DNA of 64,000 nt, taken from Corynespora cassiicola (taxonomy: Eukaryota; Ascomycota; Dothideomycetes; Pleosporales; Corynesporascaceae). Where the stretch lies: positions 744,001 through 808,000 of the forward strand of contig JAEUWY010000016.1 of assembly GCA_022059125.1 (NCBI GenBank), in the 5' to 3' direction. The translations under genes and the position numbers were made by a program. This document shows, piece after piece, positions 12,101 through 22,898 of the stretch. The first letter of the stretch is position 1. Each line of letters starts with the position of its first letter. The notes beneath the pieces are model-generated. The model made no database searches and was not told the DNA's origin. It was given only the letters and a program-made list of their open reading frames with translations.

Positions 12101-12334
12101 GAAGAAGCGAAAATGGGCGGCGGCTCAAATCTGCATGCAACGTCCTGCAGCAATGCCAGTCTGCATGTCGTCAAGATTCTCGTGGCCCTTGACAGGAACA
12201 GCTATGGCAGGGTGGTTGATGTATATGCAGACACCCAGAAGCAGTGGTTCATGGACAGGAAATCACCTATCCAACCAGTGCTGTTCAATCAGTTCCAGAA
12301 CTGGTCCATGACTATGCAGAGACAGGGGAAATGA
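9170..12334 (+). CDS. POL5: Nucleolar Pol5 / MYBBP1A family protein
   Basis: Homologue of yeast Pol5, an essential nucleolar protein of the MYBBP1A family needed for rRNA production and ribosome assembly despite its old name DNA polymerase phi. Exons are 9170-9589, 9642-10221 and 10269-12334, giving 1021 residues, almost the same as yeast Pol5 (1022). Exon 2 opens with the conserved-looking RDHLIGRLFGHKAI block. The N-terminal 575 residues are alpha-helical in character. Residues of about 580-655 and 670-690 form highly acidic Asp/Glu/Ser tracts, followed by a basic C-terminal part, as in the family. The N-terminus carries a KRGRES/KRRR basic patch suited to nuclear import. UBP14 follows in the same orientation after 353 nt. 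Confidence 0.92.
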
Positions 12335-12687
12335 AGAACGGCGATGACATTCTGTAGAATAGACATGTGTACAACGTAGACCGTAGATACCCTCAAAAGT
12401 TGGTTTTATGATTGTCAAGTACAGACATTGGTGGCCGGTTCTTGCCGTATCGTGCATCTGAGTGAAAGAGCCGGTGGCTGGTGCTGAAGGTGCGGCATGC
12501 CTGTCCAGCGATTCGCGTGCCCCACCAAAGCTCCGGAGCCTAGCTTCGTCATACCGCCCACCCCGGACTTCTGCAACAAACTTCAACCGCCACAGTCGCT
12601 CACCCAATCCTGCGGTCTCTCACTTCTTACCTCTTATCCCTCCTGCAAGGCTGATATTCCTACTCTCCGACACCCATCGCACGAGGT
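12335..12687. other. POL5-UBP14 spacer
   Basis: Tandem spacer of 353 nt holding the POL5 3' end and UBP14 promoter. No further feature was seen. Confidence 0.5.
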
Positions 12688-15306
12688 ATGGCCTGCGTTC
12701 ACGTCAACGCCGCAGGTGAGTTGCCCCACCTCCAGATCCTTGCTCCTGCGCCTGGTACTTACTGCTCCCAGAGCTGCGCGCTCCTGGCGCAAATCAGTCC
12801 GTGTATCGTGAGGATTGCACACAATGCTTTGACTCGATTGTAGGCGCCGCGTTCCCAGACCCAGGCATGTCATTCAGCCGGCTGACCCGATGTAGGACGA
12901 CCCCACGGGACTGGATGTCTGTCTCTACTGCTTCAACGGGGGCTGCACCAGCGAGCGCAACCACTCCGTCCTCCATGTTTCCGCGACCAACCATCCCCTC
13001 GTCCTGAACATCAAGCGCACGCGTAAGAAGGTGAAGCGCGATGAGCCTCCGCAGAAAATGTCCAAGCTCGCCATCGCAGCCGAGACGGAAGCCGACCGGT
13101 ACGACACGACGACGCAGGTCAAGTGCTACGAGTGTGGCATCGATGACGTGGATAAGTCCTCGGGGAAGCTGCCTCAGGTGGTGGATGCAGTCCTGAAGGC
13201 GAACACCTTTGCCAAACAAGAGGAGGTCAAGGCCTGGGAGCAGGAGCTGACTGCCTGTGAGCACACATTGTGCTTGGAGCAAGATGCGGCTAGGCAGATC
13301 GAGTCCCAGAACCTCGGACACTGCTCTGCCTGTGAACTCAACGAGAATCTGTGGCTTTGCCTGACGTGTGGAAACTTGGGCTGCGGACGTGCCCAGTACG
13401 GTGGCACCGGTGGCAATTCCCACGGCCTGGCACACACGACCACCAGCAAACATCCCGTCGCGGTCAAGTTGGGATCGCTTACCGCAGATGGAACCGCCGA
13501 TATTTACTGCTATGCATGCGACGAGGAGAGGATTGATCCAGAGCTGCCAAACCACCTTTTGCACTGGGGAATCAACATCAAGGACAGAATCAAGACGGAG
13601 AAGAGTCTCACGGAAATGCAGGTTGAGCAGAATCTGCTGTGGGAGTTCTCGATGACCACCGAGGACGGAAAGGAGCTGAAGCCCCTCTTTGGACCTGGTT
13701 TCACTGGATTAAAGAACTTGGGCAACAGTTGCTACCTCGCCAGTGTTCTCCAGAGCTTGTTCTCGATGCCGGAATTTGCAGACCGATATTACCTGCCTGG
13801 CCAAGATCCCCCAAATGCACCTCTCCCAGCTGAAGACCTTGAGACGCAGCTGCGAAAGATTGCCGACGGTCTGCTCTCTGGGCGTTACTCCAAACCTGAC
13901 AGCGACGTCATTGTATCTGAACACACGCCCGAGAACCCCCACCAGAAGGGGCTTGCTCCCGCAATGTTGAAGCATCTCATTGGACGCGGACACGAGGAGT
14001 TTTCGACCATGCGCCAGCAAGACGCCTTTGAATTGCTGCTTCACCTTCTCAAGCTCGTTTCTAGGTCGCAGCACGTGGCGCCTCACAAGGATCCTGTCGA
14101 CGCGTTCCGGTTTGTCTTGGAGCAGCGATTGCAATGTGTCAGCTGCAAGAAGGTCCGATACCGAACGGACGAGCAAGAAAACATTTCGATCCCTGTGCCC
14201 ATTCGCAGGATACCCAAGGACGACAAGATGGAGGTCACGGATGCCGACGGCAAGGAGAAGGAAAAGGAGGAATTCGAGCCAGTGTCCTTGAAGGAATGTC
14301 TTGACATCTTCACTGCAGACGAAATGGTTGAGCTCACTTGCGGTTCGTGCGGAAGCAAGGCTGGTTTCACGAAGAACAGCAAGTTCAAGACATTCCCGGC
14401 CGTACTCGCCATCAATGCCCGCCGGTTTGAGTTGGTGAACTGGGTGCCCACCAAGCAGGACGTTCCGGTCATTGTGAACGACGAGCCATTCCCATTCGAC
14501 GCCTACAAGTCCAATGGCCTGCAAGATGGCGAGGAGCTTCTGCCAGACGACGCCGACACCGGTGCTTCCAACAAGTGGGTCCCTAATGAGGCTGCGCTTT
14601 CTATGTTGGAGGCCATGGGTTTCCCTAGGGTCAGGTGCGAGAAGGCCCTTCATGCAACGGGCAATGCAGACCCAGAGGCGGCCTCGAACTGGCTGTTCTC
14701 ACACATGGAGGATGCAGACATTGACGAGCCCGTGGATTTCAACGCGGGTAGGTCCAGCGGAGGTGCCGCCGCAACGGCTGTTGACCCTGAGAAGATTGAG
14801 AACCTCACAGCGATGGGTTTCAATGTTCCTCAGGCTCGACAGGCTCTGAAGGAAACGGGCGGCGACATGGAGCGCGCCGTGGACTGGTTGTTCAGCCACC
14901 CTGAAGCTGCAGGCGATTTCGACGAGGGGGGTGCATCGGAGGTATGACATTTTTCCCCGATTAGGATTACGAATGCAGCGAGCTAACAGCCATAGGCCCC
15001 CGCCGAAGCCAAAGAGAAGGCACTGCCGGGCAGCGACAGGCTGCCAGCAAACTTCCAGCTGCAGTCAATTGTGTGTCACAAGGGCAGCTCCATCCACGCA
15101 GGGTACGCTATCCCCGAGCCCCCCGAAAGTCGGCCCCGACGAGCACTGACATTGACCACAGTCACTACGTCGCCTTCATCCGCAAGCAGCTGCCCGACGA
15201 GCAGGCTGCATCGTGGGTGCTCTTCAACGACGAGAAGGTGGCCAAGGCCGGCGACGTGGAGGAGATGAAGAAGTTTGCCTATGTCTATTTCTTCAGGCGT
15301 TTGTAA
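12688..15306 (+). CDS. UBP14: Ubiquitin carboxyl-terminal hydrolase 14 (USP5/isopeptidase T type)
   Basis: Deubiquitinase that disassembles free, unanchored polyubiquitin chains to recycle ubiquitin. Exons are 12688-12715 (28 nt), 12772-12839, 12896-14941, 14996-15102 and 15162-15306, giving 797 residues. Order of parts: an N-terminal Cys-rich variant zinc finger (CTQC, CLYC), the UBP zinc finger from about residue 173 (HCSAC, CLTCGNLGCGR), then the USP catalytic Cys box GLKNLGNSCYLAS with Cys311. Two UBA domains follow at about 593-637 and 663-700, both ending WLFSH. The His box GSSIHAGHYVAFIRK near residue 751 is split by the last intron. This is the full Ubp14/USP5 architecture. The short first exon relies on the conserved YREDCTQCFDSI block in exon 2. 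Confidence 0.95.
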
Positions 15307-15787
15307 GAGAAGGAGTCTAGGTCTAGCATGTTTGGGGACTAGCATTGCGGTAGGCGCATCAAACGGCAGAATAGCCTCGGATATCCCAGGGCCAGCATTT
15401 GCGAGGACACGGGCGCGGCGACGAGCGGAGTGCAGGCGCGGCAGGACGCGCAAAAGTGTAGCATTATCAGATAGAGTGCATGAATGCGAGGGGTTCCGGG
15501 ACCGAGATCTGATAAGCAGGCCGTGGTGAGGAGTGCGGCCGGAGATGGTCGTGGCAGCGCAGTGGTCTGGCCGACATCTCCGGCGTGGGGTCGTGGCCCG
15601 TGCACGGTTGAATTCGCCTCAAATGACATCGCCGAGCTCGCCTTAAGAAAGCTGAAGCCAATTCTTCTCCGTCTCTCCAGTCCACCACCACACTCCCACA
15701 CACTCCCGAACGCATCCACCCCACCGATCCCGTTCCATCCACGACTCTTGCTCAACCACCTCGACGCCCTTATACGCCCCTACCGCC
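15307..15787. other. UBP14-ISU1 spacer
   Basis: Tandem spacer of 481 nt. Its second half contains CAC/TCC-rich pyrimidine sequence typical of fungal core promoters and leaders. No gene was seen. Confidence 0.5.
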
Positions 15788-16551
15788 ATGTTTCGGAGAG
15801 TCGCAGCCGCCGTCCCCGCCCACGCCGGCAGAGTCCTCGCAGCCAGCGCCCGCCCGACCGTCGCTTCCCCCATCCGCGCTGCAGCACCCGCCACAGTCTC
15901 GCGCAGCACCCGGCGGCAGTACCACGAGAAAGATGAGTGCCCCCCCTGCCATGATTGGCGTCGCCGTCGGGACACGGACGCGAAGCTAACTTTTTTTTCC
16001 ACTGCTCGACCACTACAACCGCCCGCGCAATGTCGGCTCCATGTCCAAGACCGACGCGGATGTCGGCACCGGTCTCGTCGGCGCCCCCGCGTGCGGCGAT
16101 GTCATGAAGCTCCAGATCCGTGTCGACCCGAACGACAACACCATCAGCGACGTCAAGTTCAAGACGTTTGGCTGCGGCAGCGCCATTGCGAGCTCCAGCT
16201 ACCTCACCGAGCTGGTGCGCGGCATGACGCTCGAGGACGCGGCCAAGATCAGGAACACGGAGATCGCAAAGGAGCTGTGCCTCCCGCCTGTGAAGCGTAA
16301 GTCGATGACGATTCCATCTGTAACCCTGTACCCTTGCAATAAGGGGTGGCGAAAAAATTATGTGAATGTGACTAACCGACGATACTGTAGTGCACTGCTC
16401 CATGCTTGCCGAGGACGCCATCAAGTCGGCCATCTCCAACTATTACACCAAGAACCCCAATGCACGGAAAACGGACCTTGGCGGCACTTCCGCGCCGCTC
16501 CCCAAGGTCGAGGTCGAGACCATCACCGAGCCCAAGGTTGCCACCGCGTAA
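15788..16551 (+). CDS. ISU1: Mitochondrial iron-sulfur cluster scaffold Isu1
   Basis: Scaffold on which [2Fe-2S] clusters are built in the mitochondrial matrix with the Nfs1 desulfurase, then released by the Ssq1/Jac1 chaperones. Exons are 15788-15932, 16003-16296 and 16391-16551, giving 199 residues. Residues 1-45 are an Arg/Ala-rich presequence without acidic residues. The core has the three cluster cysteines: Cys79 (APACGD), Cys106 (TFGCGSA) and Cys149 (LHCSM). The Hsp70-binding LPPVK motif is at 142-146. Exon 1 ends ...HEK plus one G and exon 2 continues as VLDHYNRPRNVG. Joining them requires an intron that starts ATGAGT and ends CCAC, i.e. AT-AC borders. Intron 2 is ordinary GT-AG. Confidence 0.93.
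15933..16002 (+). other. Non-canonical AT-AC intron in ISU1
   Basis: This 70-nt intron reads exon AAAG, then ATGAGT ... GCTAAC, eight T, CCAC, then exon TGCTCGAC. The donor looks like an ordinary GTGAGT with the first G changed to A, and the branch site and T tract are those of major-spliceosome introns. The U12 donor ATATCCTT is absent. The only nearby GT (15937) and the last AG before exon 2 (in CGAAG, before the branch site) both lead to a stop or a wrong frame. Confidence 0.8.
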
Positions 16552-18170
16552 AGCCGATCCCTTACCCCGAGCAAGTAAACGTAATAAAAGAAATCGAAAA
16601 ATGATACCACTTGGAGATGAGGATGATGATGGGAAGGCGTTGAGATGAGACGAGACGAATCGAAACAAGGAAAAAAGCGAATGGTGTATTTCTAAATCTT
16701 ACCTTGCGCAATGGCCGTGGTTGGCAGCAAGGGTACTTTCCCGTTCTCTCCTTCGACACTGCGTGTTTGAAGTTGCCGGGCCATTAGGATTTTCCCTCGC
16801 TTCTTCTCGTATACGGATGAGGTTGCGATGTTTTCTCTAGCCTTTTTTTTTTCTTTCAATATACGGACTCGGGACCCGGAGCATTGGAATGTCCTCTTTT
16901 TTTTTTCCCTCTTTACTCTTATATTCGGGATCATGGTTCTTGGGGGAAATTTGTGAGGCGTGTGGGTTCCGCGCGGAGAAGATTGCTACATGAGCTACCC
17001 ACCCACCCTGAACCATGCGTCCGTCCATGTCCTAGGCCCTCGAATTCGAGTAGCTAGATAGTCAATCATCATCAATCGAAATAATAACATGTTTGACATT
17101 GGTCGTTGGTCGTGCTGATGTGTGAAACGGAGTCTGGGTGGATGAGACGAGCATGTATAATGCAAACCGTAGGTTGGGAAGGGCGGGAGAAGGCCAGGGA
17201 GAGAAGGGGAATATAAGTTTCAGATTTGCAAATTCCCGCTCGATTAAATATGCACTGGGGATGACTGTGGATGACTGGGGCTGGACTGGATCGGTTTCGT
17301 ACGCCTTTTCCCTCCACCCCTGCTGGGTGAGCCGCGCGATGGTGAGCTGAGGGTCACGCCACCACGGTCCGCCTTTTGCACCTTGTGGCGTGGCGCGCTT
17401 TGTGTGCTGCTGCGGAGGATGATGCTGGGGATGGGGATGGAGATGGAGATGGGGCGGAGCGGGGGTGCGAGATTTGTGGGGGCGGCGGTGGGATTGGGGG
17501 AGTGTTCGTCTTTTGAAGAGGTGGTTGGGTGGGAGGTGGGATTTTGCGGGGCTTTTTTTTGGGGGGGTGGATGGATTGGAAGGCTTTTTGGGGAGATGTG
17601 TATCTTGTCTCTGATACTCAGATGGCTTTGTGGGCTTTGTGGTCTGTACAAACATGACGTGGGTGCTTTTTAGGGTTGGGTGGGATTATTAGGGCGGGGG
17701 GAGGGTGTGAGATTGAGGTGGGTGTTGGTGGGGATTGGATCACGGTGTGGGGGAGATTGTAGGTATAGGCAAATTTTGTGGTTTTTCGTTCTGTGGTTTT
17801 ATTTTGTGTCTATGAGGGTTATTCTTGGTTGTTCGAGCTGCAGAGACCTGTTTTGATGTTTGATGCGGTTCTGATGGCCGGGCTCGCTTGTGTTGGTTAT
17901 CATGATCACCGCGTGGTGTTCGGAAGTGCCTCCGCGGGCTACCTAGGGTATCCTGCATTTTTGGGGACATCGCGCATTCACATGTGGTTCTCATCTCTAA
18001 CGAGACGCTATGAGCTACTGATTATATATCGCGTATTTTGCGTATTAGAAGAGGAGAAAGACTCGGATGCTATCAAATAGATTGAAAGATATTCAATTAG
18101 TGAACATACGGAACAGATTAGCTAGAGCTAGAAGAATTAGAGAGGGTATCCTATGTGAAATTATTAGCAT
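16552..18170. other. Gene-poor region downstream of ISU1
   Basis: About 1.6 kb without a supported gene. It contains T-rich runs near 16845-16910 and a G-rich stretch at 17400-17760. The minus-strand open frame at 17062-17655 is Pro/His/Ser-rich and looks like a translation of simple sequence. Confidence 0.45.
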
Positions 18171-18173
18171 GGC

Positions 18174-19210
18174 TTATAGTAGTCTTGAAGGATAGGTAGA
18201 GATGGAGCATTGACAAGGCAGTGGGAAGGAATGCATCGAGTTCCACGAACCTTCGAGGGGCATCTCCCAAACCTCTCTTCGACTGATAGTAGTAAGAAAC
18301 TGCATATCCCATATTTTCTTCATCCACGCTCTTCCTTCAAACCGTGTACAGTCCAGGTGATCATGCTGCATGTACTCCGATCTCGGCACTCCCGACCTCC
18401 AGACGAATCGAACGACCAAAACCAATTCTTCTCTCTTTGGGTGATACCAAGAGTACATTTTTGAAAGGTTCCAATCGAGCTCCATGGTCAAGCCGTCCTC
18501 CCTTGTCGGCGCATGCTTGTAATTGGCATTTACTGTATCGCAAAAGCAGTCCCGGCCTCTCCTCACTGATTCCAAGTTATGTAATTCATAATCCACAGTA
18601 GCTTCTTCGCACGAGCTGGGTATGAATTTTTACATATCGTAGTGCATCTAGGGTACACGATACTCCATGCCGTGTTACCAGTTGTCGGTATATTCCTGTA
18701 GCGGACATTCGAATATACGTCTCGCGTCCACGTGATACGCCGCCAGCGCATATTCGGACGCAGATATCTTGTGTAAGCATCAATAATTTCATCTGGGAGT
18801 ATGCTATAAAGATGAGACAGAATGTGCCCTCGCTGCGCAGTAATGTATTTGGCACCTTCGATTGATTGATCTGGTTTGCGGTACGTTTCCGGGTGTATGG
18901 TAGGGTCAAAGAGAGGAAGGTTCCGCGTTTCGTAGTAAACGAAACGATATGTTTCCAGGAGCTCTGTATGGTAGTGTATGAGATGCTCGTGGCCGGGGCG
19001 TCGGAAGTCCTCTCCGTTCACCCACTTCTTTTGCCCTGCTGCTTGCTGCACGCAGCTGAGCAAGTCGCAACAGTCCTGGCTGATAGCATAGGAGAATATC
19101 TCGTCCCGCAATTCTCTTGGAAGTTTAGATAAGAGGGGTGATTGCGTCTGAAGATGTGAGTTGGAAGGATTGACGGTTGCTAGATCCTTTCGTATCTCAT
19201 CTCGGGACTT
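18174..19210 (-). pseudogene. F-box-like fungal hypothetical protein, probably decayed
   Basis: A minus-strand frame from about 19210 carries SPLLSKLPRELRDEIFSYAI, the leucine/proline-rich start typical of fungal F-box or 2EXR-type proteins. It is followed by some 150 more protein-like residues. No ATG precedes this block in frame, and an in-frame stop lies just upstream. A GT donor near 19217 and a good acceptor (CATCTTCAG) before the ACGCAATCACC block hint at a lost or distant first exon. Downstream the coding-like signal moves to a second frame (ALRYVKIHTQLV near 18640) and then a third (VDYELHNLESVRRGRD to 18174). No intron of normal length explains these shifts. I read it as a decayed gene, although a mis-modelled spliced gene is possible. 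Confidence 0.4.
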
Positions 19211-19234
19211 CGCGGTTCCCGGCCCCTTACTCAA

Positions 19235-21560
19235 ACCATGTCAACAGGAAGTATATACATAATTGTTCCGTTGGTACTTGCTTTCCCTGATGTTCCATGT
19301 GAGCGTCCAAGAAATTGACCCAACACTGATGGGAACCAGCTTTGGCCGGAGTGGTGTGAGTGAATATTGTGACGTCCAGGTAGACTTGGTGCGCAAGTCC
19401 AGTGGCGAATGGCTCAGCATGCACAGTACCAGTCCAACTCAAACTACGGTTCACAGGATGTACAAGTCCACGTGTTATCCGTGTTGGTCGAGTCAGTGCT
19501 GTCGTTCAAGCTGAATTGAAAAAAAAAGGCTGAACGTGTAGGGATATCAAGCTAACGTTCGCTTGCAGATCGGCGGACGCAAACCATTTTTTCGGGACAG
19601 TACCGCAACGAACTTCGAAGACGCCAATCCTCACATGACGCTCTACATAGTCCCCTATAGGTACCAGTCCTCGTCGAAGTTTGGGAGGGTCAGTTTGGCG
19701 TCCCAGGAAATTTGGTTGTCGGTGCCAATTGGACCCTTCCTGACATGCTCTTCTCCTACTAATGCGACCACGGACGCATAGAACCTCGCCAAACACTGGG
19801 CTAGCTCTTCGCCACGTCCCAGCACCGACTATCTTTCTACGTCAGCACAGGTATTCGTTTCCCCTCGTCTGGTCTTCGCGTGGAAATAAGATATTTGAGG
19901 AGCATACGAAGCATATGAAACGGTCCAAGGCAGTTCCCAGCTTCCCCGACGAACCTCCCGCCGAGGTCCCCCTCGGAAATTCTCGGCTCTTCTCCCGTCC
20001 CAGCCATGTCCCACCGACTACAGCTCCCGCAAGGCAGACCTCACATGTCAGAAAATGGGGCAAAAAGACATGGGCGGGTAAGAAAGATAGCAAATGGTTT
20101 AGAAGGTCAAGCGAAGAAGCTTATGCACGCAACCCCCGTCATTGCTCTAGCCTAGGCCTTTGGGCCCAATCTCGCCCCAACAAGCTGTGCTCGCTGAGAG
20201 CAAGAGGCAGCAGTAGTAGCAGTTTTCCCCGCGCAGTACACTTGGCTACGGTGATGGGATGTCCGGTCCTCGGTACCGTTATTTGCTCCGAGCTTGGGGT
20301 AAGTTGGGAGCGAAGGTGTGAACGCAGACACGAAAGCGGCGCCGAAAATTACGCCAGAACGTTGCCTGCCTCTGTGGCGCCAAAAGGAACTTTGAATCTG
20401 TTTTCAATTGAGTGTTGCTGCTTGTATTCAAGAAACTAGCAATCTGTAGGGCTGAGCATCCTGCCATGTACCTCTCTCCCCATACTAGCCACCACTCGCA
20501 CGTACTGTCCCCATGCCCTTCCCCCATCATCCTGCGCACCCGCCCACATTCGGCACAGTCCCCATCGAGGATCAGCCCAGCATCATCTTCCCGCGCATTA
20601 GCCCCATCGTCACAAGCAAAGACCCTACGCGTAGACAAGCCCGTTTCCACAGTCGCACTGCACCCCGGCGATCCCGCGCACATCCAGGCCTCCAAGTATG
20701 TACCGTGCCAGCCCATGCTCGGCTTCGCATTCGACTACAGTCCTTCCCCTCCCGGCCCCGAGGTCTAGCGTGACACGCCCGTTCTTCGAATTTGGAAAGT
20801 TGATTGTGGGACCGACGGAGCATCCAGCGGCTGTTGTGAAGACGCGCTAGACATGTAAGCCAGCGGGAGGAGGACTGAAGGTAGCTAGGCCAAGACGAAC
20901 AAGGTGGTATCGGCTCGTGAGAAGGAGAGAAGGCGCGAGTACTTATCTCCCTGCGCGTGCGCTTGCTCTCGCCTTCTTGATACTTGAGTACCCCATCACC
21001 GCATGTGCAGCGCCAGCACCATCCTATTGGCCTCCCCCTCCACCGCTTTGCCGCAGATAAGACGAATTAGTCCAGCACGAGCACGCACTCCTGCTTTACA
21101 TCTGCAGTGTAAGCTGCATTGCAACTTCCCGACCGCTGCCGCCTGGGGGGAACAAAACCGCGTCGAGTCCGAGGACCGGGGGTCTCTCTGGCGCTGCCAA
21201 ACCAACCACCAACTACCATTCACCGACCCCGTCTAGACCCGTGGCTGGACGATTCCTCGGATAAGGAGCTCTGGGTTCTCGCGGCACGGGATCACACGTC
21301 TACACTTTTTCTTCTTCTCTTCTTTCTTTCAGAAGGGTTTGTGCGACCGCGGGCGAGAGCACAGCCTCAGAGTTGATATCACGGGGTTTAATCCAGGTAC
21401 GCTGGGCCGGTCGCCCGTGGGCCGCGTTGCTTTGTCGGGAGAAAGGTGCTAAGGGTGGCTCTCTCGGTCCTATTCAACGGGTTCGAGTATAAAATCCACC
21501 GGGGTCGACCATAAAATTCCCCAGTCGTTGGCGTCGACAGTTCAACAGACCGACCTATCT
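19235..21560. other. Gene-poor region upstream of the IMPase gene
   Basis: About 2.3 kb without a confident gene. A possible broken small ORF lies at 20513-20768. The 225-codon plus-strand frame at 19762-20439 has no domain and no codon regularity that I can see. Confidence 0.45.
20513..20768 (+). other. Possible broken small ORF
   Basis: From the ATG at 20513 one frame reads MPFPHHPAHPPTFGTVPIED and onward in protein-like fashion for about 40 codons. Then the neighbouring frame becomes protein-like (LRVDKPVSTVALHPGDPA) up to TAG at 20766-20768. The one-base shift and lack of a family match leave it uncertain: it could be a frameshifted gene, or chance. Confidence 0.2.
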
Positions 21561-21574
21561 GGATCCTAAAAACT

Positions 21575-21758
21575 GCAACTCTCCGGCTATCCAGCACTCC
21601 AGCGCTCCAGCACTCCAGTTCTCCAGCAGTTCAACGCTCAAGACGCCCAACACTCCGGCAGTCCAACGCTCAAGCAGTCCAACGCTCACGAAGTCCAACA
21701 CCCCAACGCCCCAGCATCCCAACATTCTAGTGCTCCAACACTCCTTCACTCCAGAACT
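21575..21758. repeat. Degenerate 9-10 bp minisatellite upstream of the IMPase gene
   Basis: Some 18 imperfect units of the form CCAGCACTC / CCAACGCTC / CCAACACTC run head to tail and end about 30 nt before the IMPase start codon, probably within its leader. The units are C/A/T-rich with few G on this strand. Confidence 0.75.
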
Positions 21759-21788
21759 TCAGCTTCACAACGACTCCCACCGCTGGAA

Positions 21789-22898
21789 ATGGACGCCATG
21801 GTCACCACAGCACTCCCTCCTCGTCCTCCCCTATACACCTTGGACAACAACTCAAACGAAATGGGCCCCACAGCCACTACAGTACTCCCTCATTGCTCTT
21901 CCCTATACACCTCAGACAGCAACTCAGACATCTCCACCGCCCCTCCATCTTGCTGCCCCACCCCCACCACATCTCCCTCCCTCTCCCAGCTCCTGGAAAA
22001 GCACTCCCTCCCCCCCACAGCCCTCACCTCCATTCAGGAGCTCCTCATCTCCACCGCCGAGCTTGCAGGCGCCATGATGCTCACCGCCTCCCCCTCCACC
22101 ACCCCATGCTCCACCACCAAGAAAAACACCAGCGACCGCGTCACCCAAACCGACCGCGAAATCGAATCCTTCGTCGCCTCCCGCCTGCACAACGCCTACC
22201 CCCAAATCCCCTTCCTGGGCGAGGAAACCTCAAAGAAGAACCAGGCCCTGACCGATGCCCCGACCTTCGTCTGCGACCCCATAGACGGCACGCTCAACTT
22301 CATCCACGGGTTCCCAAACACGGCCGTAAGTCTCGCCCTCACCATCGAGCGCAGACCCGTCGTGGGCGTCGTGTTCAACCCCTTTCGCGGAGACTTGTAC
22401 ACGGCGGTCAAGGCGCAGGGCGCGTTCCTGCGCCGCGCGACCGACCAGTGGCATCGCCTGCCGTTGCGCGGCGTGCCGTCCCCGCTCCCTTCGCTCAACG
22501 ACAGCCTCGTGGGCATCGAGTGGGGCAACGAGCGCGCCGGCCCCAACTGGGCGCTGCGCTCCGGCATGGCGCACAAGCTCCTCTCAGCGCGGCAGGAAGG
22601 CGGCGCCATGGTGCATTCGGTGCGCTCGTCTGGGTCCGCCGCGCTCGCCTTTTGCTCCGTGGCGGCGGGGCAGTTGGACCTGTTTTGGGAAGGGGGGTGC
22701 TGGGTTTGGGACGTTTGCGCGGGGTGGATAGTCCTTGAGGAGGCGGGCGGCATCGTCGCGAGTGCGAATCCTGGGGATTGGGAGCCCGAGGTGGAGGGGA
22801 GGTTGTATCTAGCAGTCAGGGGCGCGAAGAGGAAAGAGCAGGAAGGAATTGTGAGGGAGGTCTGGGATCTGATGGGGGAGAGGCGGTTCGTTTTCTAG
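21789..22898 (+). CDS. Inositol monophosphatase family protein
   Basis: Member of the Mg2+-dependent IMPase superfamily, which hydrolyses inositol monophosphates or related sugar phosphates; in fungi the quinate-cluster QutG proteins also belong here. The gene is a single exon of 369 residues. Visible motifs are DRVTQTDREIE (about 116-126), the metal ligands in FLGEET (Glu145/146), and motif A DPIDGTLNF at 163-171. Near residues 300-325 lies the C-terminal motif WVWDVCAGWIVLEEAGG, with the last metal-ligand Asp. The first 65 residues are Ser/Thr/Pro-rich and have no counterpart in the core family, so a later start (for example Met96/97) cannot be excluded. No quinate genes are adjacent, so I do not assign QutG. 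Confidence 0.88.
   Translation: MDAMVTTALPPRPPLYTLDNNSNEMGPTATTVLPHCSSLYTSDSNSDISTAPPSCCPTPTTSPSLSQLLEKHSLPPTALTSIQELLISTAELAGAMMLTASPSTTPCSTTKKNTSDRVTQTDREIESFVASRLHNAYPQIPFLGEETSKKNQALTDAPTFVCDPIDGTLNFIHGFPNTAVSLALTIERRPVVGVVFNPFRGDLYTAVKAQGAFLRRATDQWHRLPLRGVPSPLPSLNDSLVGIEWGNERAGPNWALRSGMAHKLLSARQEGGAMVHSVRSSGSAALAFCSVAAGQLDLFWEGGCWVWDVCAGWIVLEEAGGIVASANPGDWEPEVEGRLYLAVRGAKRKEQEGIVREVWDLMGERRFVF

Noticed and set aside
12794..14653. Minus-strand open frames of 256 and 314 codons
   Set aside because: Both are antisense shadows of the UBP14 coding exons.
17062..17655. Minus-strand open frame of 197 codons
   Set aside because: Pro/His/Ser-rich translation of simple G-rich DNA; no domain or splice context.
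19506..19796. Minus-strand frame with protein-like look and possible splice to a Cys-containing end
   Set aside because: No ATG start, equally plausible frame on the plus strand, and no family recognised.
19762..20439. Plus-strand open frame of 225 codons
   Set aside because: No recognisable domain, irregular composition, and overlaps equally weak frames on the other strand.
21465..21500. GGTTCGAGTAT resembling a tRNA B box
   Set aside because: The last bases do not match the consensus, no A box or acceptor-stem pairing could be found around it.
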